This document shows, in pieces, positions 50,168 to 57,535 of a stretch of DNA of 64,000 nt. The notes below the pieces were generated by a model. That model saw nothing but the letters and a program-made list of their open reading frames with translations, had not been told where the DNA came from and searched no databases. Every line of letters starts with the position of its first letter. Position 1 is the stretch's first letter. The translations under genes and the position numbers were made by a program. This DNA is from Paenibacillus antri (GTDB taxonomy: Bacteria; Bacillota; Bacilli; Paenibacillales; YIM-B00363), in NCBI RefSeq assembly GCF_005765165.1, contig NZ_VCIW01000015.1, forward strand, positions 120,188-184,187, in the 5' to 3' direction.

Positions 50168-51717
50168 AGCTTCTTTCGAGGAAATCGAAGCTTACTCGCA
50201 CGGTGGCCGTCTCGATGGCCTCCGTGCTCAGCCTGTCGGCGCTGGCCGCTTGCTCGCAAGGGGAAGCGCAGACGGACAATACCGAGCGCGTATTGCGAAT
50301 CGGCACATTGCAAGGCTACGGCGACGACGAATGGTTCCGTTCGCAGTTCACCGAGCTGTTCGAGTTCGCGAATCCGAACATCAAGATCGAGATCGTCCCT
50401 GCGGTCGACAGCAGCATGTACCGTTACAGCAGCGAGCCGTACGATCCGTCGAAGCAGCCGGATCCGATGGAAGAGCTGAAGAAGATGATGCAAGGCGATA
50501 ATCCGCCGGACCTCGTCATGATGGAGTTCAACAACTTGTCCGAGCTCGTGAACGAAAACTTGCTCATGCCGCTCGACCCGCTCATTACGGCGGATAAATT
50601 CGACACGAGCAAGATCGTGCCGACCGTGCTCGACGGCATCAAGGAATCGTCTCCGGACGGGAAGCTCTATGCGCTGGCGCCGTTGTTCAGCTCCTCCGCG
50701 TTGTTCTACAACAAGAAGATGTTCCAAGACGCGGGGGTCGCGTTCCCGACGGACAACATGACGTGGGACCAAGTGTTCGACTTGGGCCGCCAGCTGTCGG
50801 GCGGCGAAGGCGAAAACCAGAAGTACGGCTTCTCGTTCACGACGTACCAAGGCGGAGACTCGTTCTACGAGATGCAGATGTACACCCAACCGCTGCAGCT
50901 GAGCTATTACGATCAGACGGGCGACAAGATGGCCGTCGATTCCGACAGCTGGGAGAACGTATGGAAGAAGATCGTCGACCTGCGCAAGCAGAAGATCATC
51001 CCGGGTCCTCCGAACTGGGAGGCGCAGCCGATGAAGGAGCCGGGACCGTTCGACTGGGATAACTTCTTGTCGGGCCGTACGGCGATGGCGATTTCGAGCT
51101 ACTATTATATCAACGAACTTATCAATGCGAACAAGACGGCCGAGACGAACGACAAGCTCGATCCGATCGATTGGGACGTCGTCACGCTGCCGACGCATCC
51201 GGAAGCGCCGGGCATCGGCGGGCAGATTTACCTGCAAGGCATGATGGGCATCAACGCGAAAGCGCAAAACGACAAAGACGCATGGGAATTCATGAAGTTC
51301 GTCAACGGCGACGACTGGGCACGCTTGAAATCCAGAAGCCAAGGCACGCTTGTTTCGAACAAGGAGTATCTCCAGCCGAAGGAAGGCATGAGTTACAACA
51401 TCGGCGCGTTCTATCAGCTCAAGCCGGCGCCGATCCAAGACGAGATGGAGATGTACCGCAAGTACCCGAACATCTATATGGTGCAGTCTATCGGTCAGCA
51501 GAAGTTCCAAGAAGTGCTCGACGGCAAGAAGGAAGTGCGTCAAGCGCTCAAGGAATGGCAGACGGAAGGCGACGCGATGCTGCAGCAGATGCGCGAGGAC
51601 CCGAACTTCCAAGGCGGGAACTGGGGCGAGCCGGGCATGCCGGAACCGCTGCCGATCGACACCGAAGCGAAAGCCGAAGAGGCTGCAACGGAAGAAGCTG
51701 TCGAAGTCACCGAATAA
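50164..51717 (+). CDS. Extracellular solute-binding lipoprotein (sugar-type, family 1)
   Basis: 517 residues with a lipoprotein signal (SVLSLSALAACSQ). The mature part has the type II binding-protein fold: PDLVMMEFNNLSELV, PDGKLYALAPLFSSSALFYN, MTWDQVFDLGRQLSGGEGEN and DWDNFLSGRTAMAISSYYYI. The C-terminal 25 residues are acidic and rich in Glu/Ala. ATG 50164 follows GGAGGGAAAAGT and overlaps the ATPase stop. Solute-binding proteins belong to importers, so coupling to a MacB/FtsX-type complex is atypical. No importer-type permease gene is adjacent. Confidence 0.9.
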   Translation: MKLLSRKSKLTRTVAVSMASVLSLSALAACSQGEAQTDNTERVLRIGTLQGYGDDEWFRSQFTELFEFANPNIKIEIVPAVDSSMYRYSSEPYDPSKQPDPMEELKKMMQGDNPPDLVMMEFNNLSELVNENLLMPLDPLITADKFDTSKIVPTVLDGIKESSPDGKLYALAPLFSSSALFYNKKMFQDAGVAFPTDNMTWDQVFDLGRQLSGGEGENQKYGFSFTTYQGGDSFYEMQMYTQPLQLSYYDQTGDKMAVDSDSWENVWKKIVDLRKQKIIPGPPNWEAQPMKEPGPFDWDNFLSGRTAMAISSYYYINELINANKTAETNDKLDPIDWDVVTLPTHPEAPGIGGQIYLQGMMGINAKAQNDKDAWEFMKFVNGDDWARLKSRSQGTLVSNKEYLQPKEGMSYNIGAFYQLKPAPIQDEMEMYRKYPNIYMVQSIGQQKFQEVLDGKKEVRQALKEWQTEGDAMLQQMREDPNFQGGNWGEPGMPEPLPIDTEAKAEEAATEEAVEVTE

Positions 51718-51733
51718 TGAAATTACGAAAAAG

Positions 51734-51778
51734 AAACCTCCGACGCGCGATCGGCGCGCTAGGAGGTTTCTTTTTTTC
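51734..51778 (+). terminator. Intrinsic terminator of the ABC operon
   Basis: GAAACCTCC and GGAGGTTTC arms, with a nested GCGCG/CGCGC hairpin in the loop, then seven T. Confidence 0.93.
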
Positions 51779-51789
51779 ATCCAAGCAGC

Positions 51790-52302
51790 TTAGCCTTGCA
51801 GAAGGAACGTCTGATGCGCGGTCCACGCGCCGTTGTCCGTCTGGTACAGCAGGTGGAGTCGATCGACGACGAACGAGAAGGCAAGCGGGATCGGCCGCAG
51901 ACTGGAATAAATATCGTGCATCTCGTCGCCTCCGACGCCCTGGGCGACGGTCAGATGCGGGGTGAAGCTGTATTTCCGTTCGCGGACGGCGAGGGGACCG
52001 TCGCATACCGCTTCATGCAGTCGTTCCAACGGCTTCGGGTTTTCGAGCGCCATGTAGACGACGTTGGAAACCGGATAAAACGTCGAAAATCGGTTCAGCT
52101 TCACTTCGACCGGCGGCAGCTTCGCCGCGACGTCGCTTAGTCGCTCCACGGCGTTCGCAAGCGTCGGCGGATCCCACGATTCGGACTCTCGGATCGTCAG
52201 GTGCGGCTGGATGAGGCTGTAATGCGGGTCGAACCGCTTGCGATAACTGTTGGCCGCGTCCTGTACGTCCTTCGGAGGAAAGATGACGATGCCGAAATTC
52301 AC
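51790..52302 (-). CDS. yjcG: YjcG-type 2H phosphoesterase (2'-5' RNA ligase superfamily)
   Basis: 170 residues. The start is taken as GTG 52302, because AAGGAGG lies 8 bases upstream and the N-terminus MNFGIVIFPPKDVQDAANSY matches B. subtilis YjcG; an ATG at 52320 lies before that ribosome site. The two catalytic HxT motifs are PHLTIRES (near residue 40) and PHLTVAQG (near residue 130). Fold and motifs indicate hydrolysis of cyclic or 2'-linked phosphoesters; substrate unknown. Minus strand, converging on the ABC operon. Confidence 0.9.
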   Translation of the reverse strand: MNFGIVIFPPKDVQDAANSYRKRFDPHYSLIQPHLTIRESESWDPPTLANAVERLSDVAAKLPPVEVKLNRFSTFYPVSNVVYMALENPKPLERLHEAVCDGPLAVRERKYSFTPHLTVAQGVGGDEMHDIYSSLRPIPLAFSFVVDRLHLLYQTDNGAWTAHQTFLLQG

Positions 52303-52384
52303 CTGTACCGCCTCCTTCATCGAGCTTGGTATTCTTTATTATACCGTATCCTACTCGTTTCATAAGGAGAAATTTCACGCGTCG

Positions 52385-52393
52385 TGATATAAT
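52385..52393 (+). promoter_or_regulatory. Extended -10 promoter of pgpA
   Basis: TGATATAAT: TGN extension plus consensus TATAAT (52388-52393), 29 bases before the start codon. Confidence 0.65.
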
Positions 52394-52421
52394 GGAGCGT
52401 ACGAACGAGAGGAGGAACACC

Positions 52422-52970
52422 ATGGGGAAGAGCGTTCATAGCCGGGCCGTTCGCGAAGCGGTGCTGCGGAAGTTGGAGCAGCGCGGCGTACGGTTGGAAG
52501 ATATCGCGGAGATCGTCATGGAGATGCAGCGTCCGTATCATCCGCACCTGACGATGGAGGCTTGTCTCGACAGCGTGGCGGCGGTATTGGAGAAGCGGGA
52601 GATGCAGCATGCGCTGCTCGTCGGCATCGAGATGGACGTGCTCGCGGAGCAGGGGAAGCTGTCCGAGCCGCTGCAATCGCTCGTGGCGTCGGACGAAGGG
52701 TTGTTCGGCTGCGACGAGACGTTGGCGCTCGGATCCGTGTTCGGATACGGCAGCATCGCGGTCACGACGTTCGGCCATCTCGATAAGCATAAGATCGGTA
52801 TCATCAAGCGGCTCGACACGAAGATCGGCAAGGGCGTCCACACGTTCCTCGACGATCTGGTCGCCAGCGTAGCGGCTTCCGCCGCGGGGCGCATCGCGCA
52901 CCGGGCGAGAGACGAGGAGGAGCGGCTTTCGGACGCGATCGCTGCGGCCGGCTCCGAAGAAAGCGCGTAA
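52422..52970 (+). CDS. pgpA: Phosphatidylglycerophosphatase A-family protein (YutG-like)
   Basis: 182 residues from ATG 52422, preceded by AGAGGAGG; the frame is open upstream through the promoter, which is not translated. The N-terminal EQRGVRLEDIAEIVMEMQ and the conserved C-terminal segment KGVHTFLDDLVASVAASA match B. subtilis YutG. In E. coli PgpA-type enzymes dephosphorylate phosphatidylglycerophosphate. The Firmicutes YutG group lacks clear membrane helices, so the substrate may differ. Confidence 0.88.
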   Translation: MGKSVHSRAVREAVLRKLEQRGVRLEDIAEIVMEMQRPYHPHLTMEACLDSVAAVLEKREMQHALLVGIEMDVLAEQGKLSEPLQSLVASDEGLFGCDETLALGSVFGYGSIAVTTFGHLDKHKIGIIKRLDTKIGKGVHTFLDDLVASVAASAAGRIAHRARDEEERLSDAIAAAGSEESA

Positions 52971-53003
52971 GCAGATGCATGGAACGGCGACCCTAAGGGC
53001 ACC

Positions 53004-53210
53004 ATGAGAACACATTACTTCCAACGGGAGCGTGTTCGAACAGCTATGGCATGGGTGTACTGGGGTCGCTTATACAATACGAAATTTCAGGCGAGCTGCC
53101 TGGCGAAGCGAATGGAAGAAGACTGGTGGATTTACGGGTACGAAAGTCCGCAGTACGTCGAAATTTTCTGTTCGAGGAAGGGCCGCTACGGCGTGCGATA
53201 CAGAATGTAA
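53004..53210 (+). CDS. Small conserved-looking protein, unknown
   Basis: 68 residues from ATG 53004 (TAAGGGC 4 bases upstream) or 54 from ATG 53046. Rich in aromatic and basic residues (MAWVYWGRLYNTKFQASCLA, then EEDWWIYGYESPQYVEIFC and SRKGRYGVRYRM). The composition is protein-like rather than random GC-rich translation, but the ribosome site is weak and no family is recognised. It lies between pgpA and the tRNA promoter. Confidence 0.5.
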   Translation: MRTHYFQRERVRTAMAWVYWGRLYNTKFQASCLAKRMEEDWWIYGYESPQYVEIFCSRKGRYGVRYRM

Positions 53211-53230
53211 TTCGCCGCGGCCCATTCCCC

Positions 53231-53259
53231 TTGACAATGACGTTATCATTCGTTATATT
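53231..53259 (+). promoter_or_regulatory. Strong sigma-A promoter of the tRNA-fMet/tRNA-Ile2 pair
   Basis: TTGACA-N17-TATATT, 31 bases before the first tRNA. Confidence 0.85.
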
Positions 53260-53289
53260 TATATATGGTTTCGAATTTTTACGATGCGT

Positions 53290-53366
<77 letters not shown>

Positions 53367-53377
53367 ACCTTTCTTAA

Positions 53378-53451
53378 GGGCCTTTAGCTCAGTTGGTTAG
53401 AGCGGTCGGCTCATAACCGATTGGTCACAGGTTCGAGTCCTGTAGGGCCCA
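53378..53451 (+). tRNA. tRNA-Ile2 (CAT anticodon, expected lysidine-modified)
   Basis: 74 bases, GGGCCTTTAGCTCAGTTGG to TAGGGCCCA. The CAT anticodon alone could mean Met, but the body (GGxCCTTTAGCTCAGTTGGTTAGAGC, anticodon arm CGGCTCATAACCG) matches Bacillus tRNA-Ile(CAU), which TilS converts to read AUA. No CCA is encoded. Confidence 0.85.
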
Positions 53452-53479
53452 TATTGCATTATGCTTGCACTTATGATGG

Positions 53480-53526
53480 AACCCGTTGGAAGAAGCGAGA
53501 GAATCGCGCCTTCCAACGGGTTTTTT
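53480..53526 (+). terminator. Intrinsic terminator of the tRNA pair
   Basis: AACCCGTTGGAAG and CTTCCAACGGGTT form a perfect 13-bp stem followed by TTTT. Confidence 0.92.
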
Positions 53527-53545
53527 CGTGAAGTCATCGTCATCG

Positions 53546-54130
53546 TCACGCTCTAGGTTCGTCGCCGACCGAATCGCCGGCCATGTTCGCCGCTCCGATC
53601 GCTTCGACCCTTGCGACCTCCTTTTTTACCCGTTCGTCGATTTCATGGATTTCTTCGACGGATCGGGTGGAGACGACGACTTCTTCGAGATCGACGGGCG
53701 TCTTCACTACGTCGATCCGCTCCTCCTTCACGGGGATTCGGATTTCTTCCGTCACGATTCCATCCGGTTCGCCGGGGCGGGCGCTCGTTCGCTCGATAAC
53801 GACTTCCTCCCGTCGGATCGGTACTTCGATCGTTCGTTTCTCCTCAACGACTTCCTTTCGGATCGCGACGTCTCCCGTTCGCACTCGCTCCTTGCGAATG
53901 TCCAGACGCTCTTCGCGAAGGCGCAATGTCGCCGATTCGGCTTCCTCCGGTACGGATTCGACCGACGGACGGGTCGTCCCTCGCCGAGGCGGAGACAGCA
54001 AGCTCGCCGCGATGCCGAGCGCGGCTCCGACCGCGACGGCGCCGCCGATCCCGACGCCGGGCAGCGCGAACCCCGCGATCGCGCCTAAGACGGCGCCGGC
54101 GATTGCCCATAACACCATACGCATGATCAT
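53546..54130 (-). CDS. DUF2382 (YsnF/AvaK) protein with Gly-rich membrane segment
   Basis: 194 residues. N-terminal Gly/Ala-rich hydrophobic region (about 5-45: VLWAIAGAVLGAIAGFALPG) that could be one or two membrane helices. Then the DUF2382 pattern: LRLREERLDIRKERVRTGDV, VPIRREEVVIERTS and IRIPVKEERIDVVKTPV, a run of charged repeats of the form V.IRKE-V.E. These domains are common in stress-induced Bacillus proteins (YsnF); their biochemical role is unknown. GGAGGG lies upstream of ATG 54130. A paralogue follows upstream on the same strand. Confidence 0.82.
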   Translation of the reverse strand: MIMRMVLWAIAGAVLGAIAGFALPGVGIGGAVAVGAALGIAASLLSPPRRGTTRPSVESVPEEAESATLRLREERLDIRKERVRTGDVAIRKEVVEEKRTIEVPIRREEVVIERTSARPGEPDGIVTEEIRIPVKEERIDVVKTPVDLEEVVVSTRSVEEIHEIDERVKKEVARVEAIGAANMAGDSVGDEPRA

Positions 54131-54206
54131 CGTTGCTTCATCCCTCCGAATAGGTTTCTGCCCCGCTTGCGCAGGGCGCAGCGGGGCAGATGGACAATCC
54201 GACGAT

Positions 54207-54713
54207 TTACCGGTATGCGTCCGTCTCCGTCACGACGGCGTCCCCGTCGGTTTCGACATGCGCCACTTCCTTGTGGAGCACTTCGTCGACGCATTCGGTC
54301 TCTTCGACTTCGCGCTTATGGGCCGAAATTTCTTCGCGGACGACCGTGCGCTTGTCGACGTCTACGCGTTCCGCCGTTACGGGAATATGAACGGTCTCTT
54401 CTTCGGCGATAGGTTCGCTCGAAGGCGAATGATCGAGGGCGCGGCGCTCGATAACGACTTCGTCGTGCGCGACCGGAACGGCGACGCGTTGCTGTTCCTC
54501 GACGATGTCCTTATGCAGGACGACCTCGCCGGTTTTCACGCGGTCTTTCCGAATTTCCAGCTCTTCCTCGCGCAGGCGCAGCGTGGCGTCGTCTTCGGCC
54601 GCGAACTCCGTATCCGCGAACTCTTCGTCCGCAAATTCCGTGTCGGCGACCCGGCTTTCCTCGAATTCCTCTTCTTGCATCCCGCCCTTAAACAACCGAT
54701 CGAAAAAACCCAT
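54207..54713 (-). CDS. DUF2382 (YsnF-like) acidic protein
   Basis: 168 residues from ATG 54713. Starts GFFDRLFKGGMQEEEFEESR with short acidic repeats (ADTEFADEEFADTEFAAED), then the DUF2382 domain (LRLREEELEIRKDRVKTGEV, VPVAHDEVVIERRAL, VHIPVTAERVDVDKRTV). No membrane segment, unlike its neighbour at 53546. A GC-rich hairpin (CTGCCCCGC/GCGGGGCAG, 54157-54196) lies between the two genes without a T tract. Confidence 0.82.
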   Translation of the reverse strand: MGFFDRLFKGGMQEEEFEESRVADTEFADEEFADTEFAAEDDATLRLREEELEIRKDRVKTGEVVLHKDIVEEQQRVAVPVAHDEVVIERRALDHSPSSEPIAEEETVHIPVTAERVDVDKRTVVREEISAHKREVEETECVDEVLHKEVAHVETDGDAVVTETDAYR

Positions 54714-54868
54714 AATGGCGAAACCTCCTCAAAGAGTAATGAGTGCCGTGCCGTTATAGATTGCCCGGGCGAACGAAGCATATGTAATTCGGCAACCATG
54801 CACATAATGGGAAATCAAAACGCCTCGTACGCGCTATGGCAAGCTTGGCGTTCGAGGCGCATCTATCG

Positions 54869-55036
54869 TTATCTGCTCGTCTTCGACGTCGGATTCAGCC
54901 GCGCCTTCCCGTCCGGCATCAGCTCTAAGTCCAGCTTATCCTCTTCGCTGTCGATCCCGAAGTCGTTCTTCAATCCCGGCGGTCGGTTGTTCATGATCTG
55001 ATCGTCTTCGCCGTCTTTGATCGCTTTGCCAGCCAT
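54869..55036 (-). CDS. Small acidic protein, unknown
   Basis: 55 residues from ATG 55036, with AAGGAGGG 9 bases upstream: MAGKAIKDGEDDQIMNNRPP, ending ARLNPTSKTSR. Polar, no signal or membrane segment, no Cys. The strong ribosome site supports it. A hairpin with GCGCCTCG/CGAGGCGT arms follows (about 54819-54862), a likely terminator. Unknown family; sits in a run of small genes that may be stress- or spore-related. Confidence 0.7.
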   Translation of the reverse strand: MAGKAIKDGEDDQIMNNRPPGLKNDFGIDSEEDKLDLELMPDGKARLNPTSKTSR

Positions 55037-55065
55037 GTTCCTGGACCCTCCTTGATATTGTTAAG

Positions 55066-55212
55066 TTAATCGTTAGGGGTACGATCCAAATACAGCCTCG
55101 TCACGGTCGTGGAATCGCCCTTTCGAATGTCCTGATCCGTCGCACGCTTCTCCAACGCATCGTGCGTATTCATCCCGGGAGCGACGGTCGGCGCCTGCTT
55201 CTTCTTGCGCAT
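55066..55212 (-). CDS. Small basic N-terminus protein, unknown
   Basis: 48 residues from ATG 55212, with TAGGAGG 10 bases upstream. Starts MRKKKQAPTVAPGMNTHDAL and ends LYLDRTPND. Thirty bases separate it from the next small gene, so they are probably co-transcribed. No family recognised. Confidence 0.68.
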   Translation of the reverse strand: MRKKKQAPTVAPGMNTHDALEKRATDQDIRKGDSTTVTRLYLDRTPND

Positions 55213-55276
55213 TGGGTTTTATCCTCCTATGGGCGACGTCCCGTCGGTCGCGGAACGAGGGAGGGCCGTCGCGGGA

Positions 55277-55459
55277 CTATTTGCGGCGAACCGGCTTCGC
55301 GCCCACTGGCGCGTCGCCGGCGATAGAAGCTTGGATGTTATCCAAGATGCCTTCCACGGCATTCGCGATGCCGTCCGTCGCGGCGATGTTCTCCTGACCG
55401 GCGGGCGTCGGAATGCCGCCGGTTTCGAAAGCGGTTTGCTCTTTCAGTTGTTTCTCCAT
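55277..55459 (-). CDS. Small hypothetical protein
   Basis: 60 residues from ATG 55459, with AAGGAGG about 11 bases upstream: MEKQLKEQTAFETGGIPTPA, then a helical segment (ATDGIANAVEGILDNIQASI) and a basic end KPVRRK. No Cys, no membrane segment. Same strand and spacing as the other small genes. Confidence 0.68.
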   Translation of the reverse strand: MEKQLKEQTAFETGGIPTPAGQENIAATDGIANAVEGILDNIQASIAGDAPVGAKPVRRK

Positions 55460-55490
55460 CCCGGTTCGTTCCTCCTTGGACCGTTATAAG

Positions 55491-55706
55491 CTAGCGGTCG
55501 TCCTCGATCTCGTCCACCCGGTCTTCCCGTTGTTCCTGATTGTATTCTACGCCCGGCGCGTTCAGCTGCTCGTCTTCGCGTTCGTCGATGATGTCTTCTT
55601 GTCGTTCCTGCTGCATCTCCTGTCTCATGTCGTCGCCGCCGCATGCCGTAAGGCCGAGCGCCAAGCTAAGCAGGAGCGCCCACGCTAAAGTATTCTTTTT
55701 CGACAT
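55491..55706 (-). CDS. Small lipoprotein with charged Glu/Arg/Asp-rich body
   Basis: 71 residues from ATG 55706 (AAGGGGG 9 bases upstream; an ATG at 55739 lies before this site). Signal LAWALLLSLALGLTACGG with a lipobox, then a highly charged body (MRQEMQQERQEDIIDERE, EQREDRVDEIEDDR). Predicted anchored on the outer face of the membrane. Function unknown. Confidence 0.78.
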   Translation of the reverse strand: MSKKNTLAWALLLSLALGLTACGGDDMRQEMQQERQEDIIDEREDEQLNAPGVEYNQEQREDRVDEIEDDR

Positions 55707-55819
55707 TTCGAACATCCCCCTTGTCATCAATGTAAGCATAGGGTTTGCAACTGAATCGTTTTTATACTGCGCCGGAAGCGCTATAATGGAAGGAACGGGA
55801 ATGGAAGGGGAGGAAGCGG

Positions 55820-56233
55820 ATGAAGGAGAAGGGCGGAGAAGCGATCGTTCTCTATGATGGAGAATGCAATTTATGCGCGGCCGTCGTCCGATTCACGATC
55901 GTTCGGAACCGGAAGGGGACGTTGCGCTATGCGGCCCTCCAATCCGAGACGGGGAGACGGCTGCTCCGGGAGCATGCCTTGTCGGGCGCCGCTTCGCTCG
56001 ATACGTTCGTACTCGTCGAGGGAGGGGCGGCGTACGTGCGGTCCGGCGGCGCGCTGCGATTGGCGCGTCACCTCGACGGCGGGTGGCCGCTGCTCGCCGC
56101 CTTGCTTGCGATTCCGCGATTCGTTCGGGATCCGATCTACTCGTTCGTGGCGCGGAACCGGTACCGTTGGTTCGGGAAGCGGGAGCAATGCTTGTTGATG
56201 CGGCCGGAATTTCGAGAACGGTTTTACGATTGA
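55820..56233 (+). CDS. DCC-family (DUF393) thiol-disulfide oxidoreductase-like protein
   Basis: 137 residues. The DxxCxxC signature is in IVLYDGECNLCAAVV, with the family ending YSFVARNRYRWFGKREQC. DUF393 proteins have a thioredoxin-like fold; substrates are unknown. AGGGGAGGAAGCGG precedes ATG 55820. It is a lone gene convergent with the SLH protein gene. Confidence 0.9.
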   Translation: MKEKGGEAIVLYDGECNLCAAVVRFTIVRNRKGTLRYAALQSETGRRLLREHALSGAASLDTFVLVEGGAAYVRSGGALRLARHLDGGWPLLAALLAIPRFVRDPIYSFVARNRYRWFGKREQCLLMRPEFRERFYD

Positions 56234-56235
56234 AC

Positions 56236-56279
56236 GAAAAAGAGGCTCGGGGATTCTCGCAGAATCCGCCGAAGCCTCT
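56236..56279 (-). terminator. Terminator of the SLH protein gene
   Basis: On the minus strand AGAGGCTTCGGCGGATTCT and AGAATCCCCGAGCCTCT form a long stem with minor mismatches, followed by a T tract. In the plus direction no T tract follows. Confidence 0.8.
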
Positions 56280-56286
56280 GCTTCGA

Positions 56287-57333
56287 TTATTTTGCCGCAT
56301 GCTCCGACGCGTCGCCTTCTGGCGCGCGGCCTTCTTCGTAGGTGCCTGCCGCGCCGGAGCTTTCGCCGCTATCTACGGGAGCATCCGGGTCCGGGATCCG
56401 GTTCGTCACGGAGACGAGCTGGTACGTAATATTCTTATACTCGGAGGAAAGGTACGTCTCCGCCTTCGGGTACGAGATGACCATCGGATACATTGCAGCC
56501 GGGTCCGGATAGGTCACGCTGTAACGGATGACCGCGGTGTCGTCGATGAAGTCGATGCCTTCGATGCGAACGCCCCAACCTGGGTGCGGCTTCTCGCCCA
56601 TATCGAGCACGACCTTCTGTACGTCTTTGTTTACGGCCGTCGTAGACGTCTTCACCTCGCCGGATTCGATCGGGTCGACCGGCGGCTCTTCGATCGGCTG
56701 CTTCATCTCTTCGACGTAATCGACCGCATTGCGAACCATGACGGCGGCTTCGGCGCGCGTAATCGGCTCCTGCGGGCGGAACTTGCCGTTCTCGTCGAGC
56801 TCCGCGATGCCGCCGATGAGCGCATGCTGGATCGCGCCCATATAACCGTCCGAAACTTTCTTTTCGTCTTCGACCATAAGATAGATTTCTGGCCAAGCGT
56901 ACTCGCCGGTCGCATAGAGACCGTGCATCAGCCATTGAACGAACTGCTCACGCGTCACCGGCGCGTTCGGGTTGACGTCTTTGTCGATCGGCACGCCGTT
57001 ATGATGCGCGATGATGAACGCTTCGGCGTACCATGCGTCGTTCGGGATTTTCGTGAAATAATCGGTCGCTTCCGGCGCTTTAACGAACGTCATGTGCGCG
57101 AGGCTGAGCTGCATGCTCTTCACGATCAGCGGGATCGCTTGCTGCGCGGTTAGCTTCTCGTGAGGGACGAACTTGATTTTATCCACGCCGTTCACGAAGC
57201 CGCGATCCCGCAGCTCCATAATTTTATCGGCGTGCGGGACGCCTTTGAGATCGTCGAACGCCAAGGCCGAAGAAGATATCGTTCCGAGAACGATCGCTGC
57301 CGCCGCGGTTGCCGTCATCCATTTTTTCATCAT
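56287..57333 (-). CDS. Secreted protein with S-layer homology domains
   Basis: 348 residues with a Sec signal (TATAAAAIVLGTISSSALAF). Three SLH-type repeats occupy about 26-215 (FDDLKGVPHADKIMELRDRG, FTKIPNDAWYAEAFIIAHHN, IAELDENGKFRPQEPITRAE); these bind pyruvylated secondary wall polymer. A C-terminal domain of about 130 residues (VQKVVLDMGEKPHPGWGVRI, YSVTYPDPAAMYPMVISYPK) resembles small protease-complex-inhibitor-like beta domains, but that is tentative. The ribosome site is AAGGTGATC before ATG 57333. The 202 bases between it and nhaC hold no gene. Confidence 0.85.
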   Translation of the reverse strand: MMKKWMTATAAAAIVLGTISSSALAFDDLKGVPHADKIMELRDRGFVNGVDKIKFVPHEKLTAQQAIPLIVKSMQLSLAHMTFVKAPEATDYFTKIPNDAWYAEAFIIAHHNGVPIDKDVNPNAPVTREQFVQWLMHGLYATGEYAWPEIYLMVEDEKKVSDGYMGAIQHALIGGIAELDENGKFRPQEPITRAEAAVMVRNAVDYVEEMKQPIEEPPVDPIESGEVKTSTTAVNKDVQKVVLDMGEKPHPGWGVRIEGIDFIDDTAVIRYSVTYPDPAAMYPMVISYPKAETYLSSEYKNITYQLVSVTNRIPDPDAPVDSGESSGAAGTYEEGRAPEGDASEHAAK

Positions 57334-57535
57334 TATCGATCACCTTTTTTCTTAAGATTTTGAATGTTTTCTTTCGTTTGCTTACTTAACGCGATTCGTC
57401 TCGAATATGTTGCATAGACGATAATGCCGATTTTTCTTTGTGTAGAATCACCTTTTTCATAGCGTTTTATCGGATATTCTGACTATTAAACGGCGCAGCT
57501 TCGCAGGTTGTTGCAGGACGAGGAGATTTTTCATC

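Noticed and set aside
53378..53451. Elongator tRNA-Met
   Set aside because: CAT anticodon, but the body matches tRNA-Ile2 of Bacillus closely and not elongator Met.
54157..54196. Terminator between the two DUF2382 genes
   Set aside because: Strong GC hairpin but no T tract on the minus strand; it may only be a processing or attenuating structure.
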